This document shows positions 32,527-43,715 of a DNA stretch of 64,000 nt, piece after piece (within the stretch, counting starts at the first letter, position 1; the number at the start of each line of letters is the position of its first letter). The position numbers and the translations under genes are program-made. Below the pieces are notes generated by a model, which saw only the letters and a list, made by a program, of their open reading frames with translations, did no database searches and was not told where the DNA came from. Origin of the DNA: Macrophomina tecta (Eukaryota; Ascomycota; Dothideomycetes; Botryosphaeriales; Botryosphaeriaceae); NCBI GenBank assembly GCA_024180945.1, contig JAKSGN010000007.1, positions 496,001-560,000 of the forward strand, in the 5' to 3' direction.

Positions 32527-34429
32527 GGTGGGTAGTTGCAGACCTCGACGGGAGGAAAGAACAGAAGGGGAGAGTGGAGGGATCAAAGAGCAGGAGAAAT
32601 GGCTCCCCACAGCTCAGAATGGCAGGCCAAAGTTATTTGTAGGTCCAAAGCTTCGGCTTGTATATTTAAGTAGCGGAGGGCTTTAGACTTTCACACTGGT
32701 GCCGCAACGCCCCGATGGGCAAGTGCGCGCCACGGCGGGGGCCCTGGCATCAAGCGACTGTGCGCCAGGGGGATCCCATTGGAAAAGAAAGTGATGGGCA
32801 GAGTCAAGAGCGCGCGTGGTTTTGCCAGGGGGGCTGGACGGCGCGGGGCCCGGGAAGCGGTCGCGCCAGGCCACACGGGACGAACGCCTCTTTTCTGCGC
32901 ACTGCAGTACCACTCAACCCCCAAGTGGACCTCGTCCATCCAACCGCGTGCCGGAATCTGGGGCCTACCCGGCAGATCCCAAACCGCGCGAATCGCTTCG
33001 GGCCAGCGACCCTCGCTGCTTCCGCCTCAAGTGCTGTCTCGTCTTATCTGCTTATGATCGCGGCCAGGCGCGTGTCCGGGACGAAGGATCTCTGGAAACA
33101 GCACGTCCTCTTTTTTGCCGGCGGACTCAGCCGCCGCGGACTTTTCGACCTCTGGCTCCTAAAGGACGTGCAACAGATGAAGCTCGACCAATCTGCAGAG
33201 ATCACAGTTTGCAATATCGCCCGATGGATGCCTGAACGTGGAGGGAGGCAATGGGAGCATCCACCCAGACGCGAACCTGGCCAGTCCACCTGCACACCAG
33301 CATCCAGACGGCCGCTTCAACGGCACCCGCCAAACGATCGCGCCAATATCCGCCGCAATAAAATTCTGACGCCGACACCTCAACATCCCTCGTTCCACCC
33401 CATCCACGTGGGCACGCGCGGCCGGCACTGAGCGTTCGGCAACCCGTCCTCCCAGCATCCACACCACCCCCCCCCCTCCTCCGCTCCTCTCTCTCTTCTC
33501 CGCAATGGTCCGAGCGCGTTCGCCGCCCATCACTTTCCCCACGGGGTCAAGCGAGCTTGTCCGCCCGCCCCCGCACCGGCCGCGAGCCCAAACCCCCCCT
33601 CGCCTCTGATTCGAAGAGAGGGCGCAGCCCGCCATGCACGCCAAAACAGCCACCTGAGACGATCTCCGGCACTTGGTGCAAGTGCCGTGACCGCCGCAAC
33701 GGCCTGCCCACCCCCCTCCCATCCGGCAGTTGCGATCACAGGCATAACGCACGCTAGGCCAGGCAGTCACTGCGGTCCCTTCTCGTGCCGCTGCTGCCCG
33801 ATTGGTCCGCTGCGCGCAAGATCGTGGCAGACCGCAGTTTGCGGGGGGGTTTGTAATCTAGCGGCGGTGGGGAGAGCCGTGCGGCGGCGGGTTCTAGAGC
33901 GACCATGGCGCCGTGCTGCCAACACTGCACAGCGAGCCCCTCATGTGCGCAGCGGCGGACGCCTGGGCCGCTATCAAGGAATGCTCTCGCATCCGTGCAA
34001 TGCGTAGGAACACAATACTTTTTTTTGAGACCAGACAGCCGCATGGCTCCAAAAGTAACGGGCATGTCAAGTATTCAAATCATGGAGAAAGCGAGTATAG
34101 CATTGGAGCCGTAGAGATAGATCCCCGGGTATCAGCGGCGACGTACGTCCATGCGAATGACTAGTGAACTCTCTCCCCAAGCCTCCCTACACGGCACTTG
34201 CCCTGTTTCTAGATACAAGGCGCCTTCGGGGCCCAAATCTGTGCGCCGGAGCACCACACAATAATCATCAGCCTCCTTGCTTTGACTTATCCGCCCAAGA
34301 CTCGTTCGTCTCACCTCACCGTCACGTGCATCATCCGGCTGCTGCTCGCCTGCCCCAGCAATGGCACCACCACTAATCCCCCATCTACCCCCCTGGGCAG
34401 TGCAGGCTGCTGCCTTGACGCGAGCATCC
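32527..34429. other. Long GC-rich intergenic region
   Basis: About 1.9 kb. Several long frames exist on both strands (for example 33159-33770 minus) but they are arginine/glycine-rich shadows of GC-rich DNA with no motif. C-runs near 33467 and a T-run near 34020. The right end of the MFS promoter lies at 32650-32670. No gene supported. Confidence 0.45.
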
Positions 34430-35323
34430 TCAACCGGCGTATTTGTCGGCGTCGGTGTCGACTGCTGAGCTACGGCCGTTTTGCTGGCGCTTCGCAGCGC
34501 TGAAGAAGTCGGTGGAGAGGCGCGGCGTGTGCGCTCCTTGCGTCGACTGCCCATTGCTATTCTCCGTGCTCCCTATCTCTCGCTGCTGCTCGCTCAGTTG
34601 TCCACCATCATCCCCGCCCTCTTGCTGCACGCTGACATTCGCCGTATGGCCGTGCAGTCGCCCGAAAAGAGGAGCGGTAGGAGAGGAAGGAGGAGGCGAG
34701 GCTTCAGACCGGTTGCTCAGGTGCCGCCCAGTCTCTTGTCCTCGCACACCAGCATCGCTGCTCTCACTACACGCAGCCCGCCCACCGACAGCCCTGAGCC
34801 GCGGTAACCAGCTGCGCACCCTGCACGCTGCCACGTTCGAGCAGCGCTGCTTGTGGCAGCACTTGCACACCTCCGTGCCGGCGTGCTGGATATTGGAGGT
34901 CGTGAGGGGGACGGTGGGCTGGGAGCTAGCTAGCACTTGTTTCTGTCTCAGCGACGAGGACAGGAACGCCGGGCTCAGTGCTTGGCCAGAGGGGCTCGGG
35001 GAGAGTGGGCCGATGAGTTCTCGTTGCTCCTGTTGCTGGCCGTCGAATGCTGATTGCTCGTAATGGGAGCGCGGTTGATCCGGATTCAAGCGTGGTTGAT
35101 GCTGGTCGGCAGCTGGACGCTCTTTCCCGAGGGCTGATTGTGGTTGGTTGGATGCTAGTGACTGTGTCCGTGGAGAATCTGACACATCTCGAGAGGTCGC
35201 TCGTGAGGAGGCAGGTGTTGTATGAGGGGTCGCCGGATACCGGGGAGAAGCAGTCGTTGGGGTTCTCTGTCTGGGGAAGCGAAGCAAGCCCGGGCCCAAA
35301 CTAGAGGACACTGGAATGCACAT
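34430..35323 (-). CDS. Hypothetical Ser/Gln/Pro-rich protein
   Basis: Open frame of 297 residues from the ATG at 35323 (MCIPVSSSLG). The composition is protein-like low complexity: TPTTASPRYPATPHTTPASS near the N-terminus, many glutamines and serines in the middle, one cysteine cluster CKCCHKQRC, and a C-terminus ending DTDADKYAG. No family recognised. The antisense frames are less protein-like. It could be a disordered regulatory protein or an exon of a larger gene; a chance frame in GC-rich DNA is possible. The stop is at 34430. Confidence 0.4.
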   Translation of the reverse strand: MCIPVSSSLGPGLLRFPRQRTPTTASPRYPATPHTTPASSRATSRDVSDSPRTQSLASNQPQSALGKERPAADQHQPRLNPDQPRSHYEQSAFDGQQQEQRELIGPLSPSPSGQALSPAFLSSSLRQKQVLASSQPTVPLTTSNIQHAGTEVCKCCHKQRCSNVAACRVRSWLPRLRAVGGRAACSESSDAGVRGQETGRHLSNRSEASPPPSSPTAPLFGRLHGHTANVSVQQEGGDDGGQLSEQQREIGSTENSNGQSTQGAHTPRLSTDFFSAAKRQQNGRSSAVDTDADKYAG

Positions 35324-35797
35324 TGGGATGGTTCCAAGGCGTTTATTATAACGATGGGCGGAGAGCAAGTGGTACGCTTCGGTCTAATCTGCGTCGAGGT
35401 ATCAGTACATTACCTGGAGGATTATGGATCATGTATGATCTTCAAAGAGTGTTCGCGCTGATGCTTACTGGTATCAGGCCTGTTGCTTCCTAACGATACG
35501 GTAAAGCTAGAGACAGTGTGCCGACCGGTTGTCAGAGGTGTGTATGTTGTGTTTTGTCGTAGCGGTAGGTTCAGAGCTCTTGCTGTGTGATCCCACGGCA
35601 GCTACGTTCCGGTTCCGTGGCCCCATGTGTTGTCTACCTCTCTATGCAGGAAGGGGCGCTTGTTCACCCAACCGAGCATACTTGTGTTTGGATAGCTGCT
35701 TCAGGCTCCCCAACGGCCACTTTCCACCGTTTACGTCCGAAAGACTGTTCCAATTTCCCGTACTTTTCTCTTCCAGGTTTCGATACCAGGACTTCAG

Positions 35798-38362
35798 TCA
35801 GTACACATCCCAAGTCGCGACGCCAGTCACTCGTCCCTTCCGCCAGTCAACGCCATGCTTATATTCCGCAGCAACCGGTTCCTCGTCAATACCGCAATGA
35901 TCCTCTCCATCGCGCCCTCTAAACCAACCCAACGCATACGTCTTACCAGCCTTCTCCAAATACCGTGTCATCGCCTTACTATCCAGGCGCTGCGTATCCA
36001 CGAAATTGACGAGCATCCGACTCTGATGGATGAACGCGAGCACGGATGCAATCGTGCCAGGCTGGCGCGGCAAGAAGTAATGGCGCCGTTTTGCATATAC
36101 GAGGATCGCGACACTGCAGAGATAGAGGAGAATACCGATAGCGAGGCCGAACGAAACCCAGAAGGACTTGAATGTCTCGTCGGTGTTGTAGCGGCTGGTG
36201 TTGTCGCGGTCGTCGGCGTGCGGGTCGTGCCCTTCACCCGCGATGAACTTCTGGCCGTCGACGGAGAAGGAAGAGAAGCAGACGGTCAAGGCCTCGGTCA
36301 TGATGGCACCAACACCGACGAGGGCAACTAGGTAGTGTCGGTTGAGGAAGGCCTTGACGGGAAGGTATCCCGGCACTGTTCCCGTGTAGTCGAGCGTGAG
36401 GGTGCGTGGTGGGGCGTTGCGGCGGGAGAGGATGTAGAAGGGCTCTACGATGCGAACGTCCATGTCGAGGGTGCCCCAGAGGAGTTTGATGATGGTGCTG
36501 AGCGCGGTGAGTAGGAATGGGACCTTCTCAGTGACGATGTTGGCATTGGGCTGGAAGAGAAAGACGGGTAAGAGGATCATGACAATGACGATTCCGCAGA
36601 TGTATGGAATGCCGCCTTTCAGGGTCAGCATGAGGGGGTGTGGACATTCAAATATCTCGGTGACTTCCTCGGTGCGGTCATTGCGAATATACTCGCCTTG
36701 CCAAAGCGAGCTCTTGTGGAGAATGTAGCGGCGGTGTGCCAATTGTTGGTGAATTACCTGCTGGGGCGCCGTGTCGAGACCTTGAAAGTCTTGCAGAATA
36801 TGGCTTTGTGTGGCCATGGCTGCGATGCCCGCAATGCCTTTTGGGTCGCTGAGCAGGCCACTCTTTCTACGGAGTCTGAAAAGAAGCAGAATGCCGCACA
36901 GAGCCACGACGCCTAGTGAAGCTGACATCAACCTCGACCAGATGGGCACGATGCGGACGTATTTTAAATCGTTCTCCTGCCTTTCATCCTTATCCGGGTA
37001 CATCTTCACGGACGCCGATTGGAGAACTGGCACGAGACTACCGGAGATCAGTGTAGCGAGAGATGACAGAAGGACGGCCCATTGGCCATGACGCGCTGCC
37101 CTGAGAGGAATCAGGTATGACAGAAATGTCAGGTAGTCGATGTTCAGACTCTCGGCCGCTGTTGCGCCTGTTGGCCTGGAAAGCTGATAGTACGGTTCAA
37201 GCCTCTTGACTTCGAAATCTGAAATCTGCCAAAGAATACCATAAGACAGTAGGACGATTGTTGGCGCGTACTTCCAGGTAAAATAAGCCGTCATTGAGAC
37301 CTCTTGGGGGGTCTTGAATTTGAGCAGACCGTCATCCTTGCCTTTTCGGATGGAAATCTGGCAGAGGGATTCCTGCATCCCTGCCAATCCAAGGGCGATC
37401 ACGATGAGGACGGTGATATACCACCAACGCATGGATATCGGTTTCCACGAAGGCATATCGGGATCTGGAGGAAAGTAGTAGCTTGTCTCAGATTGACCAT
37501 TTGGTGCTGTTGAGACTCTGTCAATGACGCTTCGACAATCATATTCCGCTCCGTCGAGATTGCTGAGGTCCACTACAGGCATATCCACTACAGCGAGGAT
37601 CTCCCCAGACTTTTCTGCTGCCCTCTGCGCTTCTCTGCGCTGGGCCCTGGCGGAGGTCATTCCTCGGTTGATGGTCTCTTGCCTGACGGGTTCTGAGGCA
37701 TCCATGACTCCTTGCATACCGCCTCCAACTTTTCCGGGCTGTATTTCTGGCCCGTTCGTTTGGCTGATGCCGTCCAGTCCGGCGTAAGCACCCCTTACTT
37801 CCTGGCCCAGTGTGCCGGAATTGCCGCCGATTGACATCTTCTGGAGCGCGATCGGTCCCTCGAATGCGCTGATGTCGAATCCGATACCCTCTCCGTCTTC
37901 TTCCTCGCCAACCCCTTCCAGCTTCGCCTTGCCCAGATCGGCGCTTTCTTCTTCGTCCTCGTCATCCAGTCTGCCGTATCTCGAGCGCCTTGAGCCTCGG
38001 AACGATTTCAGAGAGCCCAGTTTACTCAGAAGACTTGGCTGAGCTGTCGTCGTAGTGCCGGATTGCGCAAACCGGGCTGGCGCTGAGTCGTATGCAGTTG
38101 ATGCTGAGAATGCCGGTGGTGAGGGAATATCCGAGGTCCCAAAGGAGGATTTGTCGGGAGAAGAGATGGACGAGGCGAAGGAGTAGCGCTGGCGAGAATC
38201 GCGACGTGCAGAGACCAGCGAGGGTCGCTTGGGGAAAACGGTGGGTGGCTTGTCCTGAGACAGCGATGCCGTCTCTTCCTCTATGGCATGGCGATCTGAA
38301 AACGGGCCGTACCGTTCTGTTGCAGGCGACCCCGCGCGCAGCGAGACTGGGACGCTGTCCAT
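35798..38362 (-). CDS. DUF3433-type multi-pass membrane protein
   Basis: Single exon of 854 residues from the ATG at 38362 (an in-frame stop lies shortly upstream). The first 300 residues are disordered, Ser-rich and acidic (DDEDEEESADLG). Then two similar halves follow, each with membrane helices and a cytosolic segment: WWYITVLIVIALGLAGM, YFTWKYAPTIVLLSYGILWQ with LEPYYQLSRP; then ICGIVIVMILLPVFLF with RIVEPFYILSRRNAPP. The repeated EP-(Y/F)-Y-x-LS motif marks this internal duplication and is characteristic of the fungal DUF3433 family. The function of the family is not established; these are plasma-membrane or cell-surface proteins in moulds. No lesions. Confidence 0.8.
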   Translation of the reverse strand: MDSVPVSLRAGSPATERYGPFSDRHAIEEETASLSQDKPPTVFPKRPSLVSARRDSRQRYSFASSISSPDKSSFGTSDIPSPPAFSASTAYDSAPARFAQSGTTTTAQPSLLSKLGSLKSFRGSRRSRYGRLDDEDEEESADLGKAKLEGVGEEEDGEGIGFDISAFEGPIALQKMSIGGNSGTLGQEVRGAYAGLDGISQTNGPEIQPGKVGGGMQGVMDASEPVRQETINRGMTSARAQRREAQRAAEKSGEILAVVDMPVVDLSNLDGAEYDCRSVIDRVSTAPNGQSETSYYFPPDPDMPSWKPISMRWWYITVLIVIALGLAGMQESLCQISIRKGKDDGLLKFKTPQEVSMTAYFTWKYAPTIVLLSYGILWQISDFEVKRLEPYYQLSRPTGATAAESLNIDYLTFLSYLIPLRAARHGQWAVLLSSLATLISGSLVPVLQSASVKMYPDKDERQENDLKYVRIVPIWSRLMSASLGVVALCGILLLFRLRRKSGLLSDPKGIAGIAAMATQSHILQDFQGLDTAPQQVIHQQLAHRRYILHKSSLWQGEYIRNDRTEEVTEIFECPHPLMLTLKGGIPYICGIVIVMILLPVFLFQPNANIVTEKVPFLLTALSTIIKLLWGTLDMDVRIVEPFYILSRRNAPPRTLTLDYTGTVPGYLPVKAFLNRHYLVALVGVGAIMTEALTVCFSSFSVDGQKFIAGEGHDPHADDRDNTSRYNTDETFKSFWVSFGLAIGILLYLCSVAILVYAKRRHYFLPRQPGTIASVLAFIHQSRMLVNFVDTQRLDSKAMTRYLEKAGKTYALGWFRGRDGEDHCGIDEEPVAAEYKHGVDWRKGRVTGVATWDVY

Positions 38363-39930
38363 GGGCTTTGCAGAGCGACGAGACCACAAGCGTGCGGGCC
38401 GATCAACTGTGTCTCGGAAGCGGCTTCAGAACCAAAGGACGTAGGGTCGGGTAGTAGGCCGCTGGGAATCATAGGTAGGCGATGAACCTGGAGCCGAGAG
38501 GTTGGTGGGGGAAGAAGCAGAGACAAGGACAAAGCAAACAGCGGAGGCAAGCTCGGATGGAGGGCAGGTAGCGGTAGGATTCGGCGCAGGAAGCCTCCAA
38601 TCTGAGGCGGCTGCGATTGTTAGCCCCCAAATAATGGACGCCTCAAGCTCTTGCGATCAGCGCTGAGGACGGTACACAGGAGCGATAGAGAAAGTAAGCG
38701 TGGGGGCTACGATGGCCGGCGAGAAGAAGCGGGCAGTTGATAGGACTGCGCCAGGCAACGTGACGAGCTGAGCATTGTCTGCTTTTAGTTGGCGTCCTTG
38801 GGATTTTCAGCGCACGAAAGCGCGGGAGACGGGGTACCAAAGCAGCAAACCGACGCAAGCCACCAGGCTAAAGATAGCCCGATGTGGCTTTACCACTTGC
38901 ACGGCGGCTGGACCACTCATTGCTTCAGATGCATAGGGTGAGGCGCAGGCTCGCCCTGCCAGGCTGCGGGCAAGCAGCAAAGCCCAGGCAACGAGCTGTC
39001 AGCGCGGGAAGCGATTCTCATGCCGGATCGGGACTCTGAGCTTTGGTCGCGGCCTGGCGCGGAGAGCTGAAGTTGTCAGCTGGGCGGAGATGTCGCCGGT
39101 ATCTTCGGCCATCATGGGCAGACGACTGCTTCGAGTCTGGCTGCCCCGGCGTTGCGCTCCTTCGCAAGGCCCTCGTCTGCGCGCGAGGGTGAGCTGAGCG
39201 AGGAAGTGGTGTTGAGTGACGGACGGGAAGCTCGGGCAGGGTTGACCTCTTCGCTTCGCGTGCCGAGTCGCTTGAGAAAACTTTGTGCGTCCGCTCTCCC
39301 CCCCGCCTCCCACCCCCATCGTGTTCACCCCATCCCAGCCATCATGATGTGCGCAGGGATGGCTGCGCAAACGGCCGTGAGATGTTTAGGACTGCTGCCG
39401 TGATGCGGCGAGCATTCCAGCTGAACGGCGGCGACACTGGCCCAGGCTGCGAGGTCCCGCCAGCTGAGCGCCCTCCAGATCGGGCCTCTTACCTCACTTC
39501 CGTCGGTAAGCCCAGCATCCCTCCTCCTCCAGTCGTCTTCTGCGGCTTCATGATGATTCCTGTTATTCATTCAATGTTTCAAGACGGATCGGAGGGCTTT
39601 CTTCGTACTTCTACCCTATGAATGAGCACTCGACTCTGATTTCTGCCTGCCAACCCCCTTCTCGTCCACGTAGCAGTCCTTCGCGCTGTATGCTGACCGC
39701 CGAGACCAGACGCAGCTTGTGATGTAGTTGCACAGGCAGTTCACATTCAACGCGCACGCTTTCGAGATATGTAGTAATACGACACCGTTTCACAATCCAT
39801 GCATAACAAGTTTCCAATTGCAACAAACAAGAATGAACCACCCGAACGCCGTATATTGACATGCCCAGCTTTTCTGTTGCCTATCCTGAGCTTTAGATGG
39901 GTCCGGTAAATGGCATCACGATGCAATCAT
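38363..39930. other. Intergenic, no gene seen
   Basis: About 1.57 kb, GC-rich, promoter side of the DUF3433 gene and 3' side of the HVA1 gene. All frames are short and lack motifs. Confidence 0.45.
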
Positions 39931-40972
39931 TTACGACCTGTTGCGCGCACTGCGCCTGGGCTCACCGGTCTCGGTAGCCGCCTTCTTGGGCTGCTTCTTC
40001 GGCTTGCCCTTTGCCGCCGGTTTCTCGGCAGCCTCAGCCTTCTTCGGCCTACCGCGACCCTTCTTGCCGTTGGCTTCAGCATCCGTCTTCTGCTGCTTAG
40101 CAGGCGGCTCGCCGTCTTCCTTTTCCCCCGACTTCTCCGACTTGTCCTCTCCATCCTCCTTCGCCTTGCCGTTGGTCTCTTCGGCCTTGCGCTTGTCTCC
40201 GGTCTGAGCCTCGCCGTTCTCCTTCTCTGGCGTCTTCTTCTCGGCCTTCTCCTCGGCCTTCTCGTCAGCTTTCTCGTCCTTGTCGGCCTCCTTGGCAGGC
40301 TCCTCCTCCTTCTTGTCTTCCTTCTTCTCCTCATCGGCCTTCTTCTCGCCATTGGCATCTTCCTTCTTCTCCTCCTTGTTCTCCTTATCCTCTCCCTCCT
40401 TCTTCTCCTCGGCCTTGTCATCCGCCTTCTCGCCATCCTGCTTGTCCTCGGTCTTATCCTCGGGCTTGTCGGCGCCGTTGGCCTTGCTCTCGACCTCCAG
40501 CTCCGACGCCTTCTTCACTACATCGTTGCCGGAGCGTTCGACGTGCACGGCCGGGTTTTCAGGCTCGGCGTTCTTCTTGATGGTGTTCCCGCGATGCGAC
40601 TCGACGGCGACCTCGCCCTCCTTGGCGACCTCAGCAACGGTTCCGCTAGGCGCGCCGCTACCCCACTTCCACGACACTGCAGAGATAACAACGTCGCGAC
40701 GCGTCAGCAAGCTACAAGACGAAAGCCTGAAGGGGAAACGAAGTGTTGGACTGTGTTGACAGGCGGCGCGCATACGTCATCGCCGGGCCGCGGGCGGCCG
40801 GGGTGGGCTGGACGCGTGCAGCACACGCGAGGCTACACGCATTGGAAAAAAAAAAAAATAGAAAAGACTAGGCGTGCGTCGCGGCCAGCAAGGAAAGGGC
40901 CCGCAGGGATGAGACGCGTGCGATTGGACGAAACGTACCTTCGTCGCCCTTCTGGATCTCCTGCTCAGACAT
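39931..40972 (-). CDS. HVA1/TUDOR-domain protein with AT-hook tail
   Basis: Two exons, 40939-40972 and 39931-40676, separated by a 262-nt intron (GTACGT donor, CTGCAG acceptor), long for this window. 259 residues. The joined N-terminus MSEQEIQKGDEVSWKWGSG continues PSGTVAEVAKEGEVAVESHR and NPAVHVERSGNDVVKKASEL: the fungal hypervirulence-associated (HVA1) TUDOR-like domain. The middle is about 120 residues of Lys/Glu-rich repeats (KEEKKED, EDKENKE, EKAEEKAEKK), and the C-terminus holds an AT-hook-like GRGRPKK and basic KGKPKKQPKKA. Probably a nuclear, DNA- or chromatin-associated protein. The family name comes from a fungal pathogen gene; role here unknown. Confidence 0.85.
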
Positions 40973-41738
40973 GGCGATGGGCGATGGGAAATGGATGGGC
41001 GCGTGCGATGCGGGAGAGCTGAGGGAGCTAAGCTGCTAGCGCAGAGACACACGTGAAGTGGGCGCAGGGGCTGGATTGGAGATAGCTGAGGGTCGCGGAA
41101 TGGACGCGACGGTGTAAGAGGGATGACTGATGCGCGCGCGATGCAGAGGGGAGCGGCGGACGGAGAGAGACAATGGTGTGATGTTGGAAGCAACTGGGCT
41201 GGGCGGCGGAAAGACGGACGGAGGTCTGGGGGAACTTGAAGAAGCTTGGGCGATCGGCGGTGCGTGCGATCGCGAGCGGCCAACCAGAGGGCGCCGGCGC
41301 TGGATCGAAGCTCGCGCAAAAGCGTCATCCTGCCGAGACCACGTGACGCGGCTGGCCGGTGCGTCGAAAAAGCAAGAAGAATGGAATCCCTCTCATCAGC
41401 TGCGCCGCGAGCGACCACGCCGACTCTGCTCACCTCTGCCTCCCCGCCGGTGGCTGGCCCCCACCGTCCTCTGCTAGGCCCGAGCGCGTCTCAGCAGGCG
41501 TGGGCGCGTCGTCGTCGCTGTCACTGTCGTCGGCGCACTCGGACGAACGAGCGGAGCGGATGCATTGTGTTTCATCTGACCCGGCACCAGTGGAGCTAAC
41601 GAATCATCTCAGCAAAAGTCGAATCATGAAGACCGCCTATCAAACACGCTCGCCTGCGAAACTCTCTCGACGTCGACGCGAGCGTCGGTGAGCCAACCAG
41701 CCGCAGCCCAGGCCTGCATCCTGCTCTATATCAGCCCT
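40973..41738. other. Intergenic, promoter side of the HVA1 gene
   Basis: About 770 nt, GC-rich, no gene recognised. Confidence 0.4.
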
Positions 41739-43715
41739 CTACAAATGGCTCTTCCGCCCAGACCTCAGCCGCTTGAGGCTCTGCAGAATGTCAATCTTGC
41801 GCAGCTCCATGTTTAAGTCTTCCTCGTCCATCCCGTCCAGGTCGACGTTGCCCTCGCTCACCGCCGAGTCGATCCGCTGCCGGAACCTCGACACCTCGGG
41901 CTTGGAGAGCGGCTGCAGCTTCTCCTCCTGCGGCTTGCCGGGCACGTCCACCCAGCCTCTGCACTTCTCGACCGCCTTGGACCAAGCCGCGAACTTGGCC
42001 TCGCGGTCTTCGCTGGATGTGCGCGGCTGGAAGACGGTGCCCCCGGCGCGGTTCACGTCGCGCAGTTCGGCAAAACTGCGCCACACGCCGACCGCCAGCC
42101 CGGCCGCAATGGCTGCCCCGAGTGCCGTGGTCTCGCGCATTCTGTCAGGTAGCTTCCGGTCAGTAACAGGCTCTCATCTTGACTGGAGGTGAGGCACTTG
42201 GGCCAATTCAACATACTTTGGTCGGTACACCGGAATGCCGATCAGGTCTGCTTGGGTCTGCATGCAAAGATCCGAGTTGGACATGCCGCCGTCAACAGCA
42301 AGCTCGGCGAGAGCGTGACCACTGTCCAGCTGCATGGCATCGAGGATTGCCTTCGTCTGGTAGCAGGTCGCCTCCAGTGTAGCTCGGGCGATGTGGCCCT
42401 TCTGCGTGTTGAGCGTAATGCCAACTGTAGGTGAAGCTTGTCAGTCACGTTCTTTTTTTTTTTTTTTTTTTTGTCTTGCGGGTCATCCCAGTCACTCCAT
42501 TCTTCTCCTCTGTCTCTCTAGGACTGCTGTACTTACACATGGTACCCTTCGCGTCATCTATCCAGTATGGTGCAAAGAGACCGCTGAATGCCGTCACGAA
42601 CACCACACCTCCATTATCCTCAACCGAGGTGGCGAGTTCGTTGATCTCCGAGGCTTTTTCGAAGAGGCCCAGATTGTTTTGGAGGAACTTGATGCCGGAT
42701 CCAGCAACAGCAATGCTACCTTCCAATGCATAGACAGGCTTACCGTCGTACACATATGCGATGGTAGCGAGAAGTCCATGCTTGGAGATGACCGGCTTGT
42801 CCCCAACGTTGTAAAGCAGGAAGCAGCCTGTACCGTACGTGTTTTTGGCAAGGCCGGGTGAGAACCCCTTCTGGCCGACCAACGCAGCTGACTGGTCTCC
42901 AAGACAGCCGGCGATTGGGAGCCCTGTCAGCGCACCAGATGCGAGGGTACCGTATGCCTTTGCATCAATGCTGTCGACAATCCTTGGCAGGCGCACCTTG
43001 GCTCTGTTCAACTGGAAGAAGTCGAGCAACGCGTCATCATAGCGGAGACTCGAAATATTCATGAACATGGTCCGCGAAGCGTTAGTAGCATCGGTCACAA
43101 ACACATTGTTCACAGCCCCTCCATTCAGCCGGTAGACCAGCCAAGTATCAACGGTGCCAAACGCCAGCTTCCCCTCATCATACGCGGCCTGGACGTCGGG
43201 CACATTCTCCAACATCCACAGCAGCTTTGCGCAGCTGGGGTACGTGGACAACGGCAGCCCGCAGACCTGTTGCAGCTTGTCCGCTCCAGGACGTGCCTTG
43301 AGCTCACGAACCAGCGCCTGGGCTCGGGTATCCGTCCAGACGATAGCATTGTAGAGCGGCTCCCCTGTCTCACGGTCCCACACCACTGTTGTCTCGCGCT
43401 GGTTCGTAATGCCGACGGCTTTGATCTGCGACCGGGTGTACCCTTGCGATTCGAACGACTTCACAGCTTCATCGATACAGATCTCGACACTGGACACGAT
43501 TTCTAGAGGGTCATGCTCATGCCAACTGCGAGTGGTCAGCCTTTACTCTCTACAGACACCCCTTAGCGGACATACCCAGAATTGGGGAAGTATTGCGTGA
43601 ACTCGACCTGGTGCGAAGCGACGAGCTCTCCGGAGGGGTTGAATATCAGAAACCGCGAGCTGGTGGTTCCTTGGTCGATCGCGCCGACGAAGATGTCCTC
43701 GTTGTTGCCGTTCAT
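41739..43715 (-). CDS. GUT1: Glycerol kinase
   Basis: Four exons: 43576-43715, 42537-43525, 42217-42424, 41739-42141; introns 50, 112 and 75 nt; 579 residues. FGGY-type sugar kinase: N-terminal ATP/substrate motif [21 protein letters not shown] at the glycerol site, [39 protein letters not shown], and the FGGY signature 2 region around [20 protein letters not shown] with [17 protein letters not shown]. It phosphorylates glycerol to sn-glycerol 3-phosphate with ATP. All active-site blocks are intact; the C-terminus is some 60 residues longer than bacterial enzymes. The 112-nt intron carries a 20-T run. An aquaglyceroporin gene is transcribed away from the same 1.6-kb upstream region. Confidence 0.95.

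Noticed and set aside
33159..33770. 203-residue minus-strand ORF
   Set aside because: Gly/Arg/Trp-rich composition of GC-rich DNA read in a random frame, no motif, overlapping equally long frames on the other strand.
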